This document shows positions 58,904 through 64,000 of a stretch of 64,000 nucleotides of DNA, piece after piece. The notes below the pieces were generated by a model. That model saw only the letters and a program-made list of their open reading frames with translations, was not told the DNA's origin and made no database searches. The DNA lies in contig NZ_CP130831.1 of assembly GCF_030549525.1 (NCBI RefSeq), forward strand, positions 2,629,501-2,693,500. The letters are read 5' to 3'. This DNA is from Stenotrophomonas sp. 704A1. Lineage in GTDB: Bacteria > Pseudomonadota > Gammaproteobacteria > Xanthomonadales > Xanthomonadaceae. Position 1 is the first letter of the stretch, and each line of letters opens with the position of its first letter. Made by a program: the position numbers and the translations under genes.

Positions 58904-60415
58904 ATGCGTGCCATCGTTTTCATGCTGCTGGCTGGCACGCTCGCTGCCTGCTCGCCGGCGTCCGCCCCGGTGCCGTCGGCACAAGCGGCCAGCGCTGCGC
59001 CTGCCACGTCGATTGCCTGGCGCCAGGGCGATGTCGACGACGCGTTCAACGAGGCCAGCGACAGCGGCAAGCCGGTGCTGCTGTACTGGGGTGCGGTCTG
59101 GTGCCCACCGTGCAACCAGCTCAAGGCCGGACTGTTCAAGGACCCGGCCTTCATCGCGCTGACAAGCAGATTCGTTCCGGTCTATCTGGATGGCGATGAG
59201 GAAGGCGCGCAGGCCTGGGGCGAGCGCTTTGGTGTGCGCGGCTACCCGACCCTGATCGTGCTGGACCCGCAGCGCAACGAGATCACCCGCGTGGCCGGCG
59301 GCAATGACGCCGCCGAGCTGACCCGCGCGTTGACCGTCGCCGCAGGCCGCCGCAGTGCTGTTGCCGCCACCCTGGCCACCGCATTGGAAACGCCGGACCG
59401 ACTGGCTGCCGAAGACTGGCAGGTGCTGGGCGACTACGGCTGGGAAGTGGACGCCAACCGCCTGGCCGGCGAGCGCAGGAGCCAGGACGTGCTGCGCCAG
59501 CTGTCCAAGGCCGCCCCCGACGCTGCCCTGCAGCGCCGTTTCGCCCTGCTGGCGTTGGCAACGACCGAAACACCCGATGCCTCGCCCACCGAAGTGCGCG
59601 AACTGCTGCAGGCGGTGCTGGCACAACCGGCGGAGGTGCGCCGCAACCGTGAGTTGCTGGGCCATGCAGGCGTGCAGCTGGTCAAACAGGCCAGTGCCGG
59701 GCCGGCCACCAGCAACACGCTGGGGCAGCAGCTGCTGGTCGCACTGGAGCGCGCAGACGCCGAGCGCGGTGAACGCGCCGACGACGCGTTGTCGCGTGCG
59801 TTGACCGAAGTATCGCTGGCCCGCCAGCAGCAGCCGAAGGACGCATTGCCGGCGGCCCTGGTCGAGCGGGTGAAGCAGCGCGTGACCGCTGCCGATGCCG
59901 CCGCCACCAATGCGCATGCACGCCAGGCCACGATCAGCAGCGCGGTCTACGCGCTGCGCCAGGTCGGCGATGATGCGGGCGCCGAAGCGCTGCTGCTGGC
60001 CGAGCTGAAGCTCAGCGAACAGCCCTACTACTACATGCCCGAGCTCGCCGAACTGGCCGAGCAGCGCGGTGATGCTGCCGGTGCACTGGCGTGGCTGCAG
60101 CGTGCCTACGATGGTGCGCAGGGACCTGCGACCCGCGTGCAGTGGGGCGTGCTGTATGTCGAGGGCCTGTTGCGGCTGGCACCCCACGACGCGCCGCGCA
60201 TTGAACAGGCCACCGCCGCCCTGATCGCCGAACTGGAGGCGCAGCCCTCGGGCTATCACCAGCGCACCCGGCAGCGCTTCGAGCGCCTGGCGGGCCAACT
60301 GAAGACGTGGAGTGGCAGGCACCAGGGTGCGCAGACACTGGCGCGGCTGCAGCAGCGGATGCAGCAGGCGTGCGGCGAACAGCCCGATGCCGCGTGCAAG
60401 GAGTGGTTGGGCTGA
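58904..60415 (+). CDS. Thioredoxin-fold lipoprotein with long helical C-terminal domain
   Basis: 503 aa. Lipobox LLAGTLAACSP; then a thioredoxin domain (residues about 35-145) with the active site WGAVWCPPCNQLK and the cis-Pro in RGYPTLIVLD. The remaining 350 residues are helical repeats of TPR-like type (EPYYYMPELAELAEQR-like QPYYYMPELAELAEQRGDAA, then ALAWLQRAYDGAQ). It is probably attached to a membrane facing the periplasm and acts in disulfide exchange, with the helical part binding a partner. Start at 58904 is set by the lipobox. Confidence 0.85.
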   Translation: MRAIVFMLLAGTLAACSPASAPVPSAQAASAAPATSIAWRQGDVDDAFNEASDSGKPVLLYWGAVWCPPCNQLKAGLFKDPAFIALTSRFVPVYLDGDEEGAQAWGERFGVRGYPTLIVLDPQRNEITRVAGGNDAAELTRALTVAAGRRSAVAATLATALETPDRLAAEDWQVLGDYGWEVDANRLAGERRSQDVLRQLSKAAPDAALQRRFALLALATTETPDASPTEVRELLQAVLAQPAEVRRNRELLGHAGVQLVKQASAGPATSNTLGQQLLVALERADAERGERADDALSRALTEVSLARQQQPKDALPAALVERVKQRVTAADAAATNAHARQATISSAVYALRQVGDDAGAEALLLAELKLSEQPYYYMPELAELAEQRGDAAGALAWLQRAYDGAQGPATRVQWGVLYVEGLLRLAPHDAPRIEQATAALIAELEAQPSGYHQRTRQRFERLAGQLKTWSGRHQGAQTLARLQQRMQQACGEQPDAACKEWLG

Positions 60416-60427
60416 GTCGATGAAGGC

Positions 60428-60448
60428 GCCGGCGCTCGCAGCGCCGGC
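60428..60448 (+). terminator. GC-rich stem-loop after the thioredoxin-fold gene
   Basis: GCCGGCGCT-CGC-AGCGCCGGC, a perfect 9-bp stem starting 13 bases after the stop of the 58904-60415 gene. The downstream CTCTTGCTCCTG is only mildly T-rich, so termination is plausible but not sure. Confidence 0.5.
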
Positions 60449-60573
60449 CGCTCTTGCTCCTGTCCCTGGCCTTGGATTCCGCTCAATCCTGCCCTTGACC
60501 TCAACCAATGTTGAGGTGCGATAACGATCTCCCCACGGCCAGCACGCTGGCCTTCCCCACGGAGATTGCTTCG

Positions 60574-61202
60574 ATGTCGTACTCGCTTCCCCCGCTCCCC
60601 TACGCCTAGACGCCCTCGAGCCGCACTTCGATGCGCGCACGATGGAGATTCACCACAGCAAGCACCACCAGACCTACGTCAACAACCTCAACGCCGCCCT
60701 CGAACAGGCCGGCATCGCTGCGCAGCCGGTCGACTCCCTGATCGCCGATCTCGATGCCCTGCCCGAATCGATCCGTGCCGGCGTGCGCAACAACGGTGGC
60801 GGGCATGCCAACCACAGCCTGTTCTGGACCGTGCTCAGTGCCAACGGCGGCACGCCCGACGACACCCTGCTCGAGGCGATCAACCGCGACCTCGGGGGCT
60901 ACGAGGCCTTCAGGGAGGCCTTCAGCAAGGCCGCACAGACCCGCTTCGGCAGTGGCTGGGCATGGCTCACCGTCGACCGCGAAGGTCGCCTGCAGATCGA
61001 AAGCAGCGCCAACCAGGACAGCCCCTTGATGGGCGCAGCCATCGGCGCCTCCGGCAACACCCCGATCCTGGCGCTCGATGTCTGGGAACACGCCTACTAC
61101 CTGCACTACCAGAACCGTCGCCCCGACTACATCGGCGCGTTCTTCAACCTCATCAACTGGGCCGAAGTCGGCCGGCGCTACCGCCAGGCCCGGGCCTCAT
61201 GA
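60574..61202 (+). pseudogene. sodA: Manganese/iron superoxide dismutase gene with a one-base frameshift at codon 12
   Basis: The natural start at 60574 gives [11 protein letters not shown] and then TAG at 60607-60609. If one C were present after CCTA (giving tac gac), the frame would continue [20 protein letters not shown], the family sequence, and run intact to 61202 (about 209 aa). Metal ligands downstream are in place: the His in [13 protein letters not shown], the second His in [12 protein letters not shown], and the Asp and His of [16 protein letters not shown]. An internal ATG at 60642 could restart but would lose the first conserved 23 residues. Either a real mutation or a base-call error. 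Its stop overlaps the next gene. Confidence 0.85.
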
Positions 61203-61777
61203 GTGGCGAGACACTGCCCTATGCCGGGCCCTGGGCGGGGGTCTTCCCCGCCCCGGCGCCGGTGCCGTCGGTCAACCTGCCGCCGCGTGCCCTGCGGCGG
61301 CTGCTGGGCCATTTTCCGACCGGCGTGGCGATCGTCTGCGCACGCGATGCGCAGGGCAAGCCGCAGGGACTGACCATCAACTCGTTCGTCCCGGTCTCGC
61401 TGCAGCCTCCGGTGGTGCTGTGGAACCTCGCCCTGCACGCGCAGAGTCTTTCGGTGTTCCAGCGCGCCACGCAGTTTTCCATCAGCGTGCTCGGCGCTGG
61501 CCAGGAGGCGTTGGCACGACGCTTCGCCGATCCACAGGTACGCAACCGTTTCACCGATGTGCCGCTGCTGGACGACGACGACCAGGCGCCGCCGCGCATT
61601 GCCGGCGCCGTCGCCCACCTGACCTGCACCCGACACGCGCAGTGGCCGGTGGGCGATCACCTGCTGCTGGCCGGCCGCATCATCGATGTGCACGAGGACG
61701 GCGGCGCGCCCCTGCTGTTCCACCGCGGGCGCTTCCTGCCCGGGCCGCTGGAAACGCTGGTGGAGGTGCGCGGATGA
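61199..61777 (+). CDS. Flavin reductase-like FMN-binding protein
   Basis: 192 aa. [20 protein letters not shown] and [20 protein letters not shown] are the hallmark of the flavin reductase/HpaC-like split-barrel family, with [23 protein letters not shown] [20 protein letters not shown] near the end. It could supply reduced FMN to a monooxygenase, none of which is adjacent. The ATG overlaps the sodA stop (ATGA), so it depends on sodA transcription. Confidence 0.85.
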   Translation: MSGETLPYAGPWAGVFPAPAPVPSVNLPPRALRRLLGHFPTGVAIVCARDAQGKPQGLTINSFVPVSLQPPVVLWNLALHAQSLSVFQRATQFSISVLGAGQEALARRFADPQVRNRFTDVPLLDDDDQAPPRIAGAVAHLTCTRHAQWPVGDHLLLAGRIIDVHEDGGAPLLFHRGRFLPGPLETLVEVRG

Positions 61778-62109
61778 ACATCCCGTCGCTCGAGACGATG
61801 CTTGCCTCCGGCCGCGACAGCGCCTTGCTGCGCTTTGGCCTGGGCAAGGGCTGGCTGGATGCCGGCGACCCGGTACGCGCAGCGACCCATCTGGGCCGCT
61901 GCGTGGTGCTGGACCCGGATTACTCGGCGGCGTGGAAGCTGCTGGGCAAGGCCTGGCTGGCCGGAGGCCAGCCGCAGGCGGCGCGTGAAGCGTGGCAGCG
62001 CGGACTGCGTGTGGCCGGCAGCAAGGGCGACCAGCAGGCCCGCAGGGAAATGCAGGTCTTCCTGCGACGCCTGGACCGCGAACAGGCGGGCCTGGCGAAA
62101 GCGGGCTGA
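61774..62109 (+). CDS. Small TPR protein
   Basis: 111 aa made of about two and a half tetratricopeptide repeats: LRFGLGKGWLDAGDPVRAAT, LDPDYSAAWKLLGKAWLAGG and AREAWQRGLRVA, then a charged helix. The start overlaps the flavin reductase stop (ATGA). A cytoplasmic adaptor of unknown partner; third gene of the sodA transcription unit. Confidence 0.8.
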   Translation: MNIPSLETMLASGRDSALLRFGLGKGWLDAGDPVRAATHLGRCVVLDPDYSAAWKLLGKAWLAGGQPQAAREAWQRGLRVAGSKGDQQARREMQVFLRRLDREQAGLAKAG

Positions 62110-62114
62110 GTCGA

Positions 62115-63263
62115 TCAGCCCGCGTTGGCCGATGCCGGCGCGGACATGATGTCCGGCATCGGCAGGCGGCGCGGCTTGCTCGGGAACGCGTGGCGCAGGA
62201 TGCGCCAGACCACCTGGCCGAACTGGCGCGGCAGCGAGCCGTTGTTGTAGTGCTGGCCGTAACGGCGGCAGATGTCCTTCACTTCCTTGGCGATGGCCGC
62301 ATAGCGGTTGGCCGGCAGGTCCGGGTAGAAGTGGTGCTCGATCTGGTGGCTGAGGTTGCCCGACAGCACGTTGATCAGGAAGCCGCCGCTGATGTTGGAC
62401 GAACCGCGCAGCTGGCGCAGGTACCAGTGGCCGCGCGATTCATTGCGCAGGCATTCCTTCGGGAAGGTCTCCGATTCGGCGGTGAAGTGGCCGCAGAAGA
62501 TGATCACGTAGGTCCAGATGTTGCGCAGGCCATTGGCCACCATGTTGCCCAGCATCACGGTGAGGAAGAACGGGCCGGCCAGCAGCGGGAAGAACACATA
62601 GTCCTTCAGCACCTGGCGGGCCATTTTCCGCGCCACCGGGCGGGTCTGCAGCCACATCGCACGGCCACTGATACGCCCCTTCAGCCAACGACCCAGGCGC
62701 AGGTCCTGCGCGGCCACGCCCCACTGGAACAGCAGCGCGAAGATCGGCGCGATGATCGGCTGCAGCAGGTAGAACGGCTTCCAGCGCTGTTCCGGGAAGA
62801 TCCGCAGCAGGCCGTAGCCGATGTCATCGTCCATGCCACGCACGTTGGTATAGGTGTGGTGGCGGAAATTGTGGGTCTTGCGCCAGTTGTCGGCGGTGGC
62901 CACGATGTCCCATTCGTAGGTGTTGCCATTGAGCTTGGGGTCGCCGGTCCAGTCGAACTGGCCGTGCATCACGTTGTGGCCCAGCTCCATGTTCTCCAGG
63001 ATCTTCGACAGCGCCAGCAGCAGCGTGCCGGTGATCGCGGCCGGCCACAGCAGCGGCATCCAGAACAACGGCGAGAATGCCGCCAGGAACAGCAGGCCAC
63101 GGCCGCCCACGCCGAACCAGCGCACGGCGGCAGCCACCCGGCGGATGTAGCGGGTATCGGAGGCGCCGAGGCTGCCGATCACACGGTCGCGGATCGCGTC
63201 GAGTTCCTCACCGAAGGCATGCATCTCGGCAGTACTCAGGGCACGGTCGGTAGCGCGGGTCAT
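62115..63263 (-). CDS. Membrane fatty-acid (acyl-CoA) desaturase
   Basis: 382 aa with several membrane helices. The three histidine boxes that hold the diiron centre are present: HNVMHGQ, HNFRHHTYTN and HQIEHHFYPDLPAN. This is the pattern of front-end/delta-9-type acyl-CoA desaturases such as DesB or DesA3. It starts 11 bases after its ferredoxin-reductase partner gene. It introduces double bonds into membrane fatty acids aerobically. Confidence 0.92.
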   Translation of the reverse strand: MTRATDRALSTAEMHAFGEELDAIRDRVIGSLGASDTRYIRRVAAAVRWFGVGGRGLLFLAAFSPLFWMPLLWPAAITGTLLLALSKILENMELGHNVMHGQFDWTGDPKLNGNTYEWDIVATADNWRKTHNFRHHTYTNVRGMDDDIGYGLLRIFPEQRWKPFYLLQPIIAPIFALLFQWGVAAQDLRLGRWLKGRISGRAMWLQTRPVARKMARQVLKDYVFFPLLAGPFFLTVMLGNMVANGLRNIWTYVIIFCGHFTAESETFPKECLRNESRGHWYLRQLRGSSNISGGFLINVLSGNLSHQIEHHFYPDLPANRYAAIAKEVKDICRRYGQHYNNGSLPRQFGQVVWRILRHAFPSKPRRLPMPDIMSAPASANAG

Positions 63264-63274
63264 GGCAGGCGTCC

Positions 63275-64000
63275 TCAGAGATCCAGGGTCAGGTCGGTGG
63301 TCGGTGCGCTCACGCAGATCCGCACCGGCTGTGCCGATTCGGACTGCAGGTCGCCGGTGCGCAGGTGGCGGGTGGCGCCACTGACGCGATCACAGGTGCA
63401 GGTATTGCAGATGCCCATGCGGCAACCATGCCTGGGCTTGATGCCATGGGCTTCGAGGCTTTCCAGCAGCGAGCGGCCACGCGGCACGCTCAGCTGGCGG
63501 CCACTGCGCGCAAGCGTCAGCGACACCTCGCCTTCGCTGCTGGCATCGCGCAGCGGCGCCGGCGGGGTGAAGGCTTCGGCCTGGAAACCGGCCACCTGGT
63601 GCGCCAGGCGCTCGCGCGCAGCGGCAACGAAGCCGTCCGGACCGCAGGCCAGCACATGGCGCTGCGCCAACGGCGTGTCATCGCCGGCCACCTGCAGATC
63701 ATGGGTATCGATGCGCGCGGCCGGCGCCTCACCCTCGCGGGTGGTCAGCAGGTGCACACGCAGGTTGGGATGCGCCGCGGCCAGCGCCAGCAGTTCGTCA
63801 CGGAACTGCAGGTGGGCGGCGCTGCGCTCCCAGTAGAACAGATCGACCGGTGCTGCCAGCGGGCGCTGGCAGGCGTCGCGCAACAGGCTGCGCATCGGCG
63901 TGATGCCACTGCCGGCCGCCAGCAGCAGCACCGGCGCCGCGGCCGGCATATGGAATTCGCCGAAGGCGGCATCAAGGCGGAACAGTTCGCCCGGCTGCGC
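63275..64000 (-). CDS. Ferredoxin reductase partner of the desaturase (5' end cut by window edge)
   Basis: 242 codons visible; the N-terminus is outside the window. The order is an FAD/NAD(P) reductase (LLAAGSGITPMRSLLRDACQ, VLACGPDGFVAAARERLA) followed by a C-terminal plant-type [2Fe-2S] domain (KPRHGCRMGICNTCTCDRVS, with the last ligand Cys in RICVSAP). This arrangement is usual for reductases that feed electrons to a neighbouring desaturase. Confidence 0.92.
   Translation of the reverse strand, partial: AQPGELFRLDAAFGEFHMPAAAPVLLLAAGSGITPMRSLLRDACQRPLAAPVDLFYWERSAAHLQFRDELLALAAAHPNLRVHLLTTREGEAPAARIDTHDLQVAGDDTPLAQRHVLACGPDGFVAAARERLAHQVAGFQAEAFTPPAPLRDASSEGEVSLTLARSGRQLSVPRGRSLLESLEAHGIKPRHGCRMGICNTCTCDRVSGATRHLRTGDLQSESAQPVRICVSAPTTDLTLDL

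Overview
The window reads as chromosome from a Stenotrophomonas maltophilia-type bacterium (Xanthomonadaceae). The DNA is GC-rich and gene-dense. It carries SMAG-type palindromes (GTAG followed by a GCCGGGC(C)ATGCCCGGC stem) characteristic of that species, and the gene content fits: a second type II secretion system, an Ent catecholate siderophore locus, narGHJI and an ACR3 arsenic operon. Both window edges cut genes: a secretin at the left and a ferredoxin reductase at the right. No rRNA, tRNA, CRISPR array or intact insertion sequence was found.

Region 1 (1-8490, minus strand): a cell-surface-signalling trio (stand-alone STN/TonB-like protein, ECF sigma factor, FecR-like anti-sigma) leads into two odd paralogous proteins and then gspG-K-L-M-D. 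The order matches the Pseudomonas aeruginosa vreAIR-hxc locus, but the minor pseudopilins H, I and J are absent from this stretch. Region 2 (8.7-12.5 kb): an Lrp regulator divergent from azlCD, then a PAS-domain protein translationally coupled to a flavodoxin/NADPH reductase, preceded by an FNR-like box. A tandem SMAG array follows.

Region 3 (12.6-32.3 kb, minus strand): an anaerobic nitrate-respiration supercluster. Read in the direction of transcription it is moaA, moaCB fusion, moeA, moaD, moaE, mobA, a small unknown gene, narK2, narGHJI, a PpiC-type isomerase, narK1, a HemN-like protein lacking the radical-SAM cysteines, fnr and modABC. FNR-type palindromes lie upstream of moaA, narK2 (one perfect, one imperfect) and the HemN-like gene. 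The cluster thus encodes molybdate uptake, cofactor synthesis, nitrate transport, the reductase and its oxygen-responsive regulator.

Region 4 (32.4-42 kb): an accessory zone. It holds a 600-base non-coding stretch with strongly folding RNA-like elements before a small unknown gene, a run of small secreted or lipoprotein genes of lower GC, an RHS-core remnant, arsR-arsC-acr3, a broken rcnB-like gene and several small hypotheticals. Region 5 (43.2-47.1 kb): a four-gene cassette, DUF3348 - DUF802 (MotA/ZorA-like with a very long tail) - OmpA/MotB-like - DUF2894, which looks like an uncharacterised ion-driven envelope motor.

Region 6 (47.2-56.9 kb, minus strand): entS-C-E-B-ArCP-F-A for a 2,3-dihydroxybenzoyl-serine siderophore behind a Fur-like box, with entB split into separate isochorismatase and aryl-carrier genes. 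Region 7 (56.9-64 kb): a DUF3817 membrane protein, a luciferase-like oxidoreductase, an acetyltransferase, a thioredoxin-fold lipoprotein, a sodA broken by a one-base frameshift at codon 12, a flavin reductase, a TPR protein, and a fatty-acid desaturase with its ferredoxin-reductase partner.
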